A DNA stretch of 64,000 nt from an uncultured bacterium (GCA_905215555.1 CAJMQU010000020.1:11973-75972); one strand, 5' to 3'. Numbered from the stretch's first letter, positions 17,818-27,341 are shown. Translations and numbers: made by a program. Notes: a model not told the origin generated them from the sequence alone.

Positions 17818-19320
17818 TTAATTCTCCTTACCGAAAATATAAATTTTACATTGATAAGGAGTCAATTTTACGATCAGCTCCTTCAAATCACTTCCACTCT
17901 TTGTCAAATGTTCCTCCAGACAATAAATCTGGTCAAATGACAAATCAGCAATCGTGTTTTCATTCAGTTCCACCGTTTGAAGAGAACTTGCCCGATTGAA
18001 ACAAGCCACAGCCTTGCGTCCGTCTGCCAACGGCTTGACCCAAATATCATAATAATCCGAACGGATACTGCGTTCTGCCTGCCTGCCCAATACATCCTGA
18101 TTTATAGCTATTAAATCAGCATCCAACAAGACATTTAATGTACTGTCATTCATATTCCGCACATCATTTCCGGAAAGCAAAGGAGAAGCCATCATACACC
18201 ACAGACTAAAATGAGATTTATATTGTTCCTGAGTACATCCTTCCGATTCATAACCGATACTCATACTCTTTCCAGCAATACCGACCACCAGCATATCCGG
18301 ATCATTCCAACCAGACGGACCGGCATACCCACTCAAAGGAGCATTGATTTCAAGGATATTCAGGACACCGCGTAATCCACCAATATGGTTCGCATCACGG
18401 TACCAGACGTCACCAATATCCCCCGATACCCGCCATAAATGCCCGCCTACCTGCTTAGCCCATTTCCAAGGTTCGCGTTGTCCCCACTCGCACACTGAAT
18501 ACACAATAGAACGGTTGGTAGCCCGCAGGGCCTTTCCCATCTTTGTATATCGTTTCATAGCTTCCACCCTGCCGACAGGAGCATTACAATAGTCATACTT
18601 CAACAGATCCACTCCCCAGGAAGCAAAATCTTTTGCATCAGTTTCTTCATATCCATAACTGCCGCAAACACCACCACAAGTTTTATCGGCTGCATCCGAA
18701 TAAATTCCTAATTTGAATCCTCGTTCGTGCAGATAGTCGGCTACATATTTTATCCCACGTGGAAACTTTGTTTTGTCAATCTGCAAATGCCCATCAGCTC
18801 CCCGTTCCGGCAATTGCCAGAAATCATCAATATTGATATAAGAATAGCCTAAATCACGCATTCCGTTCGCAATCAACGCATCTGCTGTCTGCAATACCAG
18901 TTCTTCTGTCAGATGCCTTCCAAAAGTATTCCAACTGTTCCAGCCCATTGGAGGGGTTAATAACAGTTCGTCCCCGATGCGAATAACCAACTTTTTCACG
19001 CTTACGCCTAATGTATTTTCAGCCTTAATAATTACAGTATAATCTCCTTTGGAAGTTACAGTCCCATTGATAATACCAGTTTTGGAATCCAGTTCCAATC
19101 CTTTCGGAAGTTTTTCCGCACTCCATTGCATCGGTCGTTGACCGGAAGTCGGAATATAAAAAAGAAATGGAGTTGAAGGGTAATTACCCACGATCTGAGG
19201 AGAATTGATACATGGTTTCCCCTCGAACACTTTCGAAGCGGCATCTCCGGCAAGAGTCGGGAAAACCGCTACAAAAAAAGCTAAGAAAAGTAAAAACGTA
19301 ATGGAATATAGTTTACTCAT
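17818..19320 (-). CDS. GH27 alpha-galactosidase / alpha-N-acetylgalactosaminidase
   Basis: 500 residues. Signal peptide (about 1-25), N-terminal putative Ig domain of the He_PIG type (about 35-120, LPKGLELDSKTGIINGT), then the GH27 barrel from PPMGWNSWNTFG. The nucleophile is Asp243 in LLKYDYCNAP; the acid/base is expected in the GWNDPDML region. A beta-sandwich closes the protein. Family members remove terminal alpha-galactose or alpha-GalNAc. A Tyr-Cys pair after the nucleophile fits GH27, but the Gal versus GalNAc choice cannot be made safely here. First enzyme gene after the binding-protein genes, separated from them by a hairpin. Confidence 0.92.
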   Translation of the reverse strand: MSKLYSITFLLFLAFFVAVFPTLAGDAASKVFEGKPCINSPQIVGNYPSTPFLFYIPTSGQRPMQWSAEKLPKGLELDSKTGIINGTVTSKGDYTVIIKAENTLGVSVKKLVIRIGDELLLTPPMGWNSWNTFGRHLTEELVLQTADALIANGMRDLGYSYINIDDFWQLPERGADGHLQIDKTKFPRGIKYVADYLHERGFKLGIYSDAADKTCGGVCGSYGYEETDAKDFASWGVDLLKYDYCNAPVGRVEAMKRYTKMGKALRATNRSIVYSVCEWGQREPWKWAKQVGGHLWRVSGDIGDVWYRDANHIGGLRGVLNILEINAPLSGYAGPSGWNDPDMLVVGIAGKSMSIGYESEGCTQEQYKSHFSLWCMMASPLLSGNDVRNMNDSTLNVLLDADLIAINQDVLGRQAERSIRSDYYDIWVKPLADGRKAVACFNRASSLQTVELNENTIADLSFDQIYCLEEHLTKSGSDLKELIVKLTPYQCKIYIFGKEN

Positions 19321-19365
19321 AGTTCTTCCTTTTTATTAATTTGCTAATATAATAAAATAACAGAC

Positions 19366-19398
19366 GAAGGAAGATATTTTTTCCTAATATCTTCCTTC
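19366..19398 (-). terminator. Intercistronic hairpin between lipoprotein and GH27 genes
   Basis: A perfect 13-bp stem (19366-19378 with 19386-19398) and a 7-nt loop. On the minus strand it is followed by GTCTGTTATTTTATT, which is only partly T-rich, so it is more likely a partial terminator or 3' mRNA stabiliser than a full stop. It separates the uptake genes from the enzyme genes of the locus. Confidence 0.5.
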
Positions 19399-19439
19399 CT
19401 CATTTCAATTAATTATTCGAGTAGCTTCAATCGCTATTC

Positions 19440-19898
19440 TTACTTTACAAAATCCGTAATCTTTATTGTCCATTCCCTTTTCGTACCATCGGCAGCCGTC
19501 ACCAGATATTTGAATTCCTTGGCTGAAAAATCGCCAGGATTGCCCAACTTGGGCGCTCCGTTTAAGGGTACAACTTTGGCAGCGGTAGAAAGGTCCATGT
19601 AAGCAATTAGACTACTTAATGAAACATTCTGTCGGACAGCATCGGTGAAACTGCCACTTGCCGCCGGAACCGTCAATTTACAGGTAATCATATTGTCATC
19701 TTCCGAGACTTGTTTTTCTATGCCAAGTGTTTTAACAGCCATCTGGTTATTGGCATCATCCCACCAACGACACTCAAAGTTCAAATTAGTAATTTTGGCT
19801 TCATTGTAAGTTTCCAAATCATCCAATCCTGACTTCAGGCACGATGAAACCGCACCCATCAGAAATATCAATAAAATAGTATTTATAAGTTTCTTCAT
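19440..19898 (-). CDS. Small SusD-associated lipoprotein, putative glycan-binding protein
   Basis: 152 residues. Signal peptide with lipobox VSSC at Cys20. The rest has beta-rich character and ends in a DUF5018-like pattern (SAKEFKYLVTAADG, KREWTIKITDFVK). It lies between susD and the first glycosidase gene, the usual place for a surface glycan-binding protein (SusE/SusF position), but it is far smaller than SusE or SusF. Export to the outer surface is plausible; I do not recognise a defined carbohydrate-binding module, so binding is inferred from position only. Confidence 0.75.
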   Translation of the reverse strand: MKKLINTILLIFLMGAVSSCLKSGLDDLETYNEAKITNLNFECRWWDDANNQMAVKTLGIEKQVSEDDNMITCKLTVPAASGSFTDAVRQNVSLSSLIAYMDLSTAAKVVPLNGAPKLGNPGDFSAKEFKYLVTAADGTKREWTIKITDFVK

Positions 19899-19936
19899 AT
19901 TTGTAAGACTTTAATAATTACACGTTCAGCATCTTC

Positions 19937-21640
19937 TTACCATCCCTCGTTCTGATCCAGATTTGGATTCAGATCACGTTGTTTTTGTGGAACAGGGAAT
20001 AAATAATGTTTCTTGGTAAAGGTGCGCTCATTATCACTTTGATAAATAGGGAGCGGAATAATCTCAAAAGATTTTCCATCAGGAGCAATCTTCATAAATT
20101 TCTGCTCAACGGTCAGTTCCGGAACTACATCCAGTCCATCGGCTTTACCCCAGCGAAGTACGCTCCAGTAGCGGTCGCCCTCATTAACCAATTCTATGCG
20201 GCGTTCACGTTTATACTCTTTCCAAGTGTCCTCCAATGACAAGGATTTCTGCAACTCCGGCAGGCCACCATGAGTCACCCTTGTCTTATTGATATATGTA
20301 ATAGCAGTTTCCTTATCACCTTGACGCAGTTTGGTTTCCGCATAATTCATATAAGAACGCCCCAGACGCAATAAAGTATAATGATAGTTTGTTTTTTCCG
20401 AATTCAACAAACGCTTGGCTTCATAAACACATTTCCGATACACATATCCTGACACCGGCATTCCCCAGAATTCAGTTGTTTTAGAAGTATAATAAAGATT
20501 ACCTTTTTCTCGAAGCCATACTGTATTGGCAAAATAAGAACATCCATCATAAACTATAGAGGCTTTGAATCGTTTATCACGATTCTTATAAATGGCATCT
20601 TCTACTGTACCTCCGTTAGCCAAGAAATTCTGATAGTAGGAAGTCTGATCCCATTCTTTCGCTTGCCCATCCTCATCAACCACCAGATAATCATTCACCA
20701 AGTCAACAGAAGGAAACCTTTGTGGCCAGCCAGCCATTTCCTCTGCCAAAGGATACTTTGCCTGTACATCGGCAATCAATTTAGAAGGGTCGATATTGGG
20801 TACAAATCTTTGCATCCATGTGCTTTGGAAAGTCGTATTTTCCGAGCTCCTCCATTGTGCCAGAATGAGCTCACTTGAAACCAATGAATGGTCGTAATCA
20901 TTGAACATACCGGCATAGTCGGCATCCAGCGAATATTTATCCAAAGCAAACAAATCTTCACAAGCCTTCGCTGCTATCCGATAATACTCTTCCTGACCAT
21001 TTTCAATATACGCGGCTCCATGCAGGGCAGCTTCTCCCAACAGGGCATAAGCTACACCACGTGACAGTGCACCAGACAGTGCATTGACAGGAAGATCAGG
21101 AATAGCCTCCTTAAGGTCGTTCAATATGAAGTCATAGGTTTCTTTCACTGTAGTTGTACGAGGAAAGGTCATCTCGGCTTCCGGCTCAATCAATTCTTTT
21201 ACTAACATCAGTTTACCGAACAGACGGGCACGTGTGAAATAAATCATGGCACGTATCGTCTTAGCCTGTGCTATGAAATTTGCTTTTTCCGTCTCCGTAA
21301 AAGGAGCTTCCGGAACCTGTGCCAGCACCATATTACAACGACGGATGTCTTCATACTTATTCCATCCAGCATCATAATACCGGTCTATCAATTCAGCATT
21401 CACATCCCGTCCGTCTTCCAAGATAGCTTCATTATCCGTCCAATTGTCTTTCCAAACCATCATATCGGTAGCATTTGCCAATGCTGTATAAATGAACGCC
21501 TGCGTCAAGTCAGTACTCTTCCATACGTCATTCTCCGAATATTTGTCAAGTGGCCCCTTATCCAATATATCGCTGCACGAAAAGGCAACCAAGGCAAATA
21601 GCATTATTGTTAATAAATTCTTTATCTTATTCATGTTCAT
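19937..21640 (-). CDS. SusD-like nutrient-binding lipoprotein (RagB/SusD)
   Basis: 567 residues. Lipobox AFSC near residue 22, then SusD N-terminal and TPR-containing core. Typical elements: DKYSENDVWKS, a helical repeat region with IRAMIYFTRARLFGKL and ALLGEAALHGA, LRLGRSYMNYAE, and the C-terminal KEYKRERRIELVNEGDRYW. It forms the lid of the SusC channel and captures glycan at the cell surface. It lies 9 bp downstream of susC. Start ATG at 21640; a second ATG two codons on is equally possible. Confidence 0.95.
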   Translation of the reverse strand: MNMNKIKNLLTIMLFALVAFSCSDILDKGPLDKYSENDVWKSTDLTQAFIYTALANATDMMVWKDNWTDNEAILEDGRDVNAELIDRYYDAGWNKYEDIRRCNMVLAQVPEAPFTETEKANFIAQAKTIRAMIYFTRARLFGKLMLVKELIEPEAEMTFPRTTTVKETYDFILNDLKEAIPDLPVNALSGALSRGVAYALLGEAALHGAAYIENGQEEYYRIAAKACEDLFALDKYSLDADYAGMFNDYDHSLVSSELILAQWRSSENTTFQSTWMQRFVPNIDPSKLIADVQAKYPLAEEMAGWPQRFPSVDLVNDYLVVDEDGQAKEWDQTSYYQNFLANGGTVEDAIYKNRDKRFKASIVYDGCSYFANTVWLREKGNLYYTSKTTEFWGMPVSGYVYRKCVYEAKRLLNSEKTNYHYTLLRLGRSYMNYAETKLRQGDKETAITYINKTRVTHGGLPELQKSLSLEDTWKEYKRERRIELVNEGDRYWSVLRWGKADGLDVVPELTVEQKFMKIAPDGKSFEIIPLPIYQSDNERTFTKKHYLFPVPQKQRDLNPNLDQNEGW

Positions 21641-21649
21641 TCCTCCCTA

Positions 21650-24600
21650 TTAAAAGCCTATTGTTACACCAATTGAATAAACTCGCTGTACAGGATATCC
21701 ATCACCACTGGTATTTGCTGTCTCCGGATCAAAAAACTTACCAATGCTTGAAATGGTAAAGAGATTGCTGCCGCTCAGATTCACACGGCACATTTGTAGC
21801 CAATCGCATCTTTTCAGATACTTGTATTTGAAATCATAGCTTAACTGCAAATTCTTCAGACGAAAATAAGCTGCATTTCGCATCCAGAAAGTAGAACCTG
21901 CCTGATTATTGCTCCCGTTCACACCGGAACTGATTGAAAGTCTCGGAAAATCAGCATCCGTATTGTCCGGTCTCCAATAGTTCAACTGGTTCTTATAATA
22001 CAGGTATTTACCTTCACCCTTCTGATAACGGTCGCCAAGAGTCATGTAACGTTCACCCGTACCATAGAATAAACCTGATAAAGTGAATCCTTCATAACCA
22101 AAAGAGAAGTCGAGAGCATAAGTAAAGTGGGGCATTGTCGGCTTTCCTACACGGACTTGGTCTTCACCGTCTATTTTACCATCACCGTTCACATCCGTAT
22201 AACCGATATCTCCCAGCTTGGTTTGAGTAGATCCCAGTCTTCGGGGAGAATTCAGGATATCCTCTTTGTTTTGATAGAGTCCCGTATCTATATATCCCAG
22301 TCCGTAATAATCAGCCTGATGTGTCTGGCGTTTATACGGATTCATCAAATCAGACAAGGCCTCATCCGCTTTCACCTTCCACAAACTATTGAAATAGGTC
22401 ATATTAAATCCAACTTCATAAGCAAATTTACGTGGAGTTGTGTCCGACCAACGCATTGTAAGTTCCACACCTTCGCGACGCTGTTCACTATTCGACTTAA
22501 TTTGTGGCAAGGCTTTGCCCAACGGAGTGGTGTAACGGTCGCCCGGACTCATCAAACCACCTTTAGTTACGTAATAAAAATAATCGAAAGTTCCTTTCAG
22601 ACGACTATCGAAGAAAGCCATATCCAATCCAAGGTTAAAGGAATTCACTTGATACCAACTTAACAGTTCAGGAGCTACCAAAGGCCCTTCACTGAATCCG
22701 GATTGTAATTTCCCTCCGATTACTATTTTCTTCTCATCCATATTATAAGTAGAGAGATAACCAAAACGGTTTACTCCACTTTCAGTACCGGTCTGTCCGT
22801 AGGAAGCGCGTAACTTAAGCAAATCGACAACATGTTGATCCCACTCTTTAAAAAAAGGCTCTTCACTGACGGCCCATGCCACTGCTCCCGAAGGGAAAAA
22901 TCCCCAACGATGTCCCGGTGTAAAATTGTCCGAACCATCGTAACGGAAACTACCTTCCACTATATAGCGATTCATAAAGTCGTATTTCAAACGGCCTACA
23001 AATCCCATACGTCCGCCTTCATCCGAGTTTCCCCCATTCTGCTGTGTATCTGCCGCACCGGCAAACAACTGATCGACAACTGTAGACAAATACTCTCCAC
23101 GATACGCATTGAACTTCCATCCATTATTTTCAGCAATAGTATAAACGAATTTGGCATCAATCGTATGTTTTTGCTTAAAAGTTTTCACATAAGCGGCACT
23201 TACCTCAAAATTGTATGACTCCCCCCAATAACCTTCTTCACTCAATGTCGGTTTACCTATTGGATATATGGCACCATCGGCATAATACTGAGGTGCCTTA
23301 GTACTGAAGTTCTTCACATGCGAGTCGTTCAAACGATAATTGAACATGGCGCCAAGGGTTAGTTCCTTCATCCAAGGTAATGTCCAGTCGGCTGCTACCT
23401 GTGTATTGATGAACTTGCCATAGTTCCTGTTATATCCTGAGCGCTTGTCCATCTCCGCCAATGGATGGTCGGTTACAGCCGCATAAGTGCCGTCCTCGTT
23501 GTAAGCCGGATTCAGTGGAGACTGATTATAAAGATCTCTCCATATCGTTCCTGCCGAAAAGGAAGGATATTCTTTCTTTTCATAAGCTCCGTTCAAGTTC
23601 AAACTGATTTTCAGACCAATCTCTTCAAAAGTCGTGTTTACATTACTGCGAACTGTATAGCGGTCATAGTTCAATGCATTTGAAGTGTAGATACTACCTT
23701 GGTTGAGCATGCCTAAAGAAAGGTAATAATTCACCTTATTGCCGCTTCCACTCAATGATACAGTATGCTTGTATTGAGGAGCAAAAGTTTTTAGCCCTTC
23801 TCCCAACCAGTCTGTATCAGCATGTCCGGCAGTATAAGGATCCGACTGATTTTTAATAATATCCAGCACTTCCTGGTTAAAAGGTAGATCCGCCTCATTC
23901 AAACCGTCATTGATGCCGGCAAGCATCTGATTGTAAGCATAATCGTACCCCCGAGTCTTCTCCAACAATTTGGTAGATTGGCTAAATTCAGCATTGAATG
24001 TGTATGTAACCGCTGTCTTACCTTTACCTCCCTGCTTGGTTTTCACCATCACGATACCGTTGGCAGCTCGTGAACCGTAAACAGCCAGAGATGCCGCATC
24101 TTTAAGAATAGAAAGACTTTCGATATCATTGGGATTCAATGTGTTAAAATCCCATTCATCGGAAATAACGCCGTCGATAACATAGATAGGTGCACCGCCG
24201 CCACGGATTGAGATAGATGGAGTAGATCCCGGTTCACCACCTGATGACTGTACAATGACACCTGTTGCACGACCGGCCAGTGAAGCCGTCACGTTACTAA
24301 ATGGCAGGTCCTGTAACTTTTCACCTTTCACGGCTGTGACGGCAGATGCCATCTTGCGCGTGGAAGTAGTACCATAACCGATTACAACAACTTCATCCAA
24401 CATCTTGTTATCTTCAGCCAACTCCACATGGATATGACTTTGGTCGTTTACAGTAACTTTGGTCTCCAAAAAGCCGATGAAACTAATCACAAGAACATCT
24501 TTAGGAGCAACCTCCAAGCTGAAATTACCATCAACATCGGTAATGGTTCCTCTGTCCGTACCTTGTATTTTGACATTCGCTCCAATAACAGTCTCTCCTG

Positions 24601-25045
24601 TCTTATCTACAACCGTTCCAGTTATCTTTTTGGTTTGCTGTTGCGCCGCTGTAGAAGAAGCATTGCCTACTTCTTCCGTTTTCTTCTCTAAAATAATATG
24701 GGAGCCTTCCAGTTTATATTTAATGCCAGTGTTCTGCAATATTTTATCTAATACCTTTGATACTGCCTGATTGTTTGCTTTAATAGTAACCGGCTTATTG
24801 ACATTTATCTGGCTGTTATAGATAAAGAGATAATCAGTCTGACTCTCTATTTCATCCAAGACTTTATTTAGTCCTACATTATTCATGTCAAGACTAACTT
24901 TTGTGTTCTGGGAATAGGAATTCCCGGCATACGAAGAAAAAACACATGCCATCAATAGGAATAATGTGATTCTCATAATTCTAAAAAAATGTTTTATTCG
25001 GGGATTTTTAAGGTAATAAGCCCCCCACAAAGTGTTATTTTTCAT
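21650..25045 (-). CDS. SusC-like TonB-dependent transducer with STN domain
   Basis: 1131 residues. Signal peptide, then an N-terminal secretin/TonB short (STN) domain (about 55-120, VSLDMNNVGLNKVLDEIESQ), a carboxypeptidase-regulatory-like domain (GTVVDKTGETVIGANVKIQG), a TonB box region (LDEVVVIGYG), plug (LKDAASLAVYGSRAANG) and a C-terminal barrel. The STN domain marks it as a transducer that signals to a FecR anti-sigma factor, and fecR and sigma genes lie just upstream. It transports oligosaccharides across the outer membrane with SusD. Confidence 0.96.
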   Translation of the reverse strand: MKNNTLWGAYYLKNPRIKHFFRIMRITLFLLMACVFSSYAGNSYSQNTKVSLDMNNVGLNKVLDEIESQTDYLFIYNSQINVNKPVTIKANNQAVSKVLDKILQNTGIKYKLEGSHIILEKKTEEVGNASSTAAQQQTKKITGTVVDKTGETVIGANVKIQGTDRGTITDVDGNFSLEVAPKDVLVISFIGFLETKVTVNDQSHIHVELAEDNKMLDEVVVIGYGTTSTRKMASAVTAVKGEKLQDLPFSNVTASLAGRATGVIVQSSGGEPGSTPSISIRGGGAPIYVIDGVISDEWDFNTLNPNDIESLSILKDAASLAVYGSRAANGIVMVKTKQGGKGKTAVTYTFNAEFSQSTKLLEKTRGYDYAYNQMLAGINDGLNEADLPFNQEVLDIIKNQSDPYTAGHADTDWLGEGLKTFAPQYKHTVSLSGSGNKVNYYLSLGMLNQGSIYTSNALNYDRYTVRSNVNTTFEEIGLKISLNLNGAYEKKEYPSFSAGTIWRDLYNQSPLNPAYNEDGTYAAVTDHPLAEMDKRSGYNRNYGKFINTQVAADWTLPWMKELTLGAMFNYRLNDSHVKNFSTKAPQYYADGAIYPIGKPTLSEEGYWGESYNFEVSAAYVKTFKQKHTIDAKFVYTIAENNGWKFNAYRGEYLSTVVDQLFAGAADTQQNGGNSDEGGRMGFVGRLKYDFMNRYIVEGSFRYDGSDNFTPGHRWGFFPSGAVAWAVSEEPFFKEWDQHVVDLLKLRASYGQTGTESGVNRFGYLSTYNMDEKKIVIGGKLQSGFSEGPLVAPELLSWYQVNSFNLGLDMAFFDSRLKGTFDYFYYVTKGGLMSPGDRYTTPLGKALPQIKSNSEQRREGVELTMRWSDTTPRKFAYEVGFNMTYFNSLWKVKADEALSDLMNPYKRQTHQADYYGLGYIDTGLYQNKEDILNSPRRLGSTQTKLGDIGYTDVNGDGKIDGEDQVRVGKPTMPHFTYALDFSFGYEGFTLSGLFYGTGERYMTLGDRYQKGEGKYLYYKNQLNYWRPDNTDADFPRLSISSGVNGSNNQAGSTFWMRNAAYFRLKNLQLSYDFKYKYLKRCDWLQMCRVNLSGSNLFTISSIGKFFDPETANTSGDGYPVQRVYSIGVTIGF

Positions 25046-25103
25046 ACCTTTGTATAGATTTTAAGTTGATACATTTTTTGCAATAAAATTGTGTTGATTT
25101 CTT

Positions 25104-25135
25104 ATGCCGGTAGGTGCGGGAACACTTATCGGCAT
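25104..25135. other. Hairpin between fecR and susC
   Basis: A 13-nt arm (25104-25116) pairs with 25123-25135 around a 6-nt loop. As plus-strand RNA the two imperfect positions are G-U pairs; as minus-strand RNA, the sense of the operon, they become A-C mismatches. No T-run follows on either side. It may be a processing or attenuation structure that uncouples susC expression from the regulators, or an element acting on the other strand. Confidence 0.35.
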
Positions 25136-25196
25136 ATTTATAGGTTAACATAGGTCATCTCTCATAGGCATTCTTTTTTAAGGATTAATACTGAAT

Positions 25197-26132
25197 CTAT
25201 TTTATATAGATAATTTGCTTTTCATTATCTTTTTCGTATTTGAAGTTTAGGTTTTTCTGTAAGATACGGAGTGCATAATCTATTCCGTCCGACTGCCTGA
25301 ATTTTCCTGTGAAACTACTCTGCAATACTCTCTTATTCTTTATCACTATTTTCACCCCGTAATATTTATCAAAATCCTTCATAATATTAGGAAAGGACTC
25401 ATCGGAAAAACAAATAAGCCCTTCTTTCCAGCGGTAAGGATTATAATCTTCCACTTTAGTCATTATGAGCCGACCTTTCTCCAATGATAGTTTATGGTCA
25501 GGTTTCAATATTACGGTTTGTAATGAATCTGTTTTCAAAGTGACCTTGACACTGCCGTGCATCAATGTAGTTTCAAATTTTTCCGTTTTCGGATATGCAT
25601 TCACATTAAACTTCGTGCCTAATACTTCTATACTATAGGCATCTGTATGCACCACAAACGGTTTGCTTTCATTCCTTTTCACATCAAAATAGGCTTCTCC
25701 TTTCAAAATAACGAAACGCTCCCGCCGGTTAAAGGAAACCGGATATTGTATCGTAGTACGTGCATTCAACCAGACATTGGTACCATCAGGTAATGTTATA
25801 TTGGTTCGCTGTCCTTCGGGAACGGAGACAGTAGTCATTGACATCACATCCAAACCTGCCTTATATTCTTGATAGAAATGCCCAAGCAGAAGCGTCAATG
25901 TTACAGCAATAGCTATTTTCAGCCACTCTATACTTTTATTATGTAAGAAATTAAAAATCCAGGATTTCTTTGCCGGAAGCGGATGATGGAGCATTAAGGC
26001 ATCAAAAATCTTGCGTTCCCTATAAAAAGTACGCTCGTTCTCTTCAGATGCTTCTGCCCAGGCTTTTACCCTTTGCCCTTCTTCTACAGAAACGTTTCCT
26101 TTAAAAAAATTATACAGTAACTCTTTGTCCAT
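25197..26132 (-). CDS. FecR-family anti-sigma factor
   Basis: 311 residues from ATG 26132; the frame extends to a GTG at 26171, but MDKELLYNFF is the usual start of these proteins. N-terminal cytoplasmic sigma-binding region (1-80), one membrane helix (WLKIAIAVTLTLLLGHF), then the periplasmic FecR domain (VPEGQRTNITLPDGTNVWLN, EAYFDVKR, KPFVVHTD) and a C-terminal STN-interacting domain. It holds the upstream ECF sigma until the STN-SusC reports ligand. It lies 51 bp after the sigma gene. Confidence 0.94.
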   Translation of the reverse strand: MDKELLYNFFKGNVSVEEGQRVKAWAEASEENERTFYRERKIFDALMLHHPLPAKKSWIFNFLHNKSIEWLKIAIAVTLTLLLGHFYQEYKAGLDVMSMTTVSVPEGQRTNITLPDGTNVWLNARTTIQYPVSFNRRERFVILKGEAYFDVKRNESKPFVVHTDAYSIEVLGTKFNVNAYPKTEKFETTLMHGSVKVTLKTDSLQTVILKPDHKLSLEKGRLIMTKVEDYNPYRWKEGLICFSDESFPNIMKDFDKYYGVKIVIKNKRVLQSSFTGKFRQSDGIDYALRILQKNLNFKYEKDNEKQIIYIK

Positions 26133-26183
26133 GCCAATATATAAATATCCTCTCTTATATAGGCACTTCACAAGAGAAAATTC

Positions 26184-26762
26184 CTAGTGAGATTTCATGA
26201 AAAAATAAAGAAAAAGCGGGAAATAATCTTTCAGGTTAATCTGGAGCATCTTCAAAGCCTTACTAATATGGAAATCAACTCCTTTAGTAGTCATATTCAT
26301 TAAAGAAGCAATCTCCTTATAAGATTTGTTTTCATAGCGGCTCAGGATGAATATTTTGCGTGTACGTTCCGGCAGACTATCCAAAGTTTGCTGAATCAGT
26401 TCCCGCATCTCTTTCATTAAAAGCTCATAGGGTTCGCAAGCATCCAAAGAAACGATACGTGCATTGAGTTCCCATTCTCTATATTTTCTGATATTTTCAG
26501 AATGCTCTTCCTCTATCTGCAAATGGCGAAGGTAATTAAGGCTTTTATGTTTGATGATGGTAAGTATATATGCAGGAATATTGGATACTTCGGAAAGAGT
26601 ATTTCTATTTTCCCAATAGTAAATCAACGCTTCTGTAGTTATATCTTCCGCTACATTCCAATCCCTGACGTAGGTATTAGCAAAATTCACAAATCGTATT
26701 TGATAATCCTTATACAGCTGATTGAAAGATATTGTATCCTTCGAATTAGTCTTAATATACAT
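26184..26762 (-). CDS. ECF RNA polymerase sigma factor of the glycan locus
   Basis: 192 residues. Sigma region 2 (FNQLYKDYQIRFVNFANTY, VAEDITTEALIYYWENR) and region 4 (LDSLPERTRKIFILSRYENK, YKEIASLMNMTTKGVDFHIS). It belongs to the Bacteroidetes FecI-like class that pairs with FecR and an STN-SusC, so it should drive transcription of the locus when the target glycan is present. The C-terminus is unusually aromatic (FPLFLYFFMKSH). First gene of the operon. Confidence 0.93.
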   Translation of the reverse strand: MYIKTNSKDTISFNQLYKDYQIRFVNFANTYVRDWNVAEDITTEALIYYWENRNTLSEVSNIPAYILTIIKHKSLNYLRHLQIEEEHSENIRKYREWELNARIVSLDACEPYELLMKEMRELIQQTLDSLPERTRKIFILSRYENKSYKEIASLMNMTTKGVDFHISKALKMLQINLKDYFPLFLYFFMKSH

Positions 26763-26915
26763 TACATAGAATTAAAAGGTTAGAGATATCTCTTATGCGA
26801 AGATAATGAATTTAAACTATAACACAAAGGATATTAAAAAACATTTCAATATATACTATTATAAATTAGGATAATAGACTTACGAACCAGTCTCTACAAT
26901 TTATATGAAAGTTCT

Positions 26916-26947
26916 TTTGCATACAATCGGTATATTAGTTACTTTTG
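26916..26947 (+). promoter_or_regulatory. Consensus promoter of HxlR gene
   Basis: TTTG (26916-26919), a 20-nt spacer and TACTTTTG (26940-26947) match the Bacteroides consensus in full. Predicted start about 19 nt before the ATG at 26973. Confidence 0.65.
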
Positions 26948-26972
26948 TAGAGTGATTATAAACTAGGACTAT

Positions 26973-27341
26973 ATGAATAGAACAGAAATACAAAACAGCT
27001 CTTATGCCGATTGCCCTATCCGGATGGTACTGGCCCGTATCAGTGATAAATGGTCTATACTGATACTCTTCACATTGACGCAGACACCCGTGATGCGCTT
27101 TAATGAATTACAGAAGACAATACCGGATATTTCACAAAAGATGCTGACAGTTACACTCCGAACCTTAGAAGAGGACGGACTCGTGAAGAGACAGATTTAT
27201 GCTCAAGTGCCACCTAAAGTAGAATATTCACTGACGGACAGGGCAATGTCTCTGTTGCCGCATATCAATTCTCTGATTTCATGGGCACAAGAAAACATGA
27301 ATGATATTATCAATGACAGAAAAGCACGTAAGGAGAGATAA
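26973..27341 (+). CDS. HxlR-family winged-helix regulator
   Basis: 122 residues. Typical HxlR features: Cys14 in SYADCPIRMVLARISDKWSI, RFNELQKTIPDISQKMLTVTLRTLEEDGLV as the winged helix, and VEYSLTDRAMSLLP. These regulators respond to thiol-reactive or quinone stress and usually sit divergent from a reductase gene, but here the flanking genes are an ECF sigma factor and a TrkA protein, so the target is probably elsewhere. A short inverted repeat (GGAGAG...CTCTCC) follows the stop without a T-run. Confidence 0.92.
   Translation: MNRTEIQNSSYADCPIRMVLARISDKWSILILFTLTQTPVMRFNELQKTIPDISQKMLTVTLRTLEEDGLVKRQIYAQVPPKVEYSLTDRAMSLLPHINSLISWAQENMNDIINDRKARKER

Noticed and set aside
26782..26793. 12-bp palindrome AGAGATATCTCT before the glycan-locus sigma gene
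   Set aside because: Short AT-rich palindromes of this size are frequent by chance; no other support.
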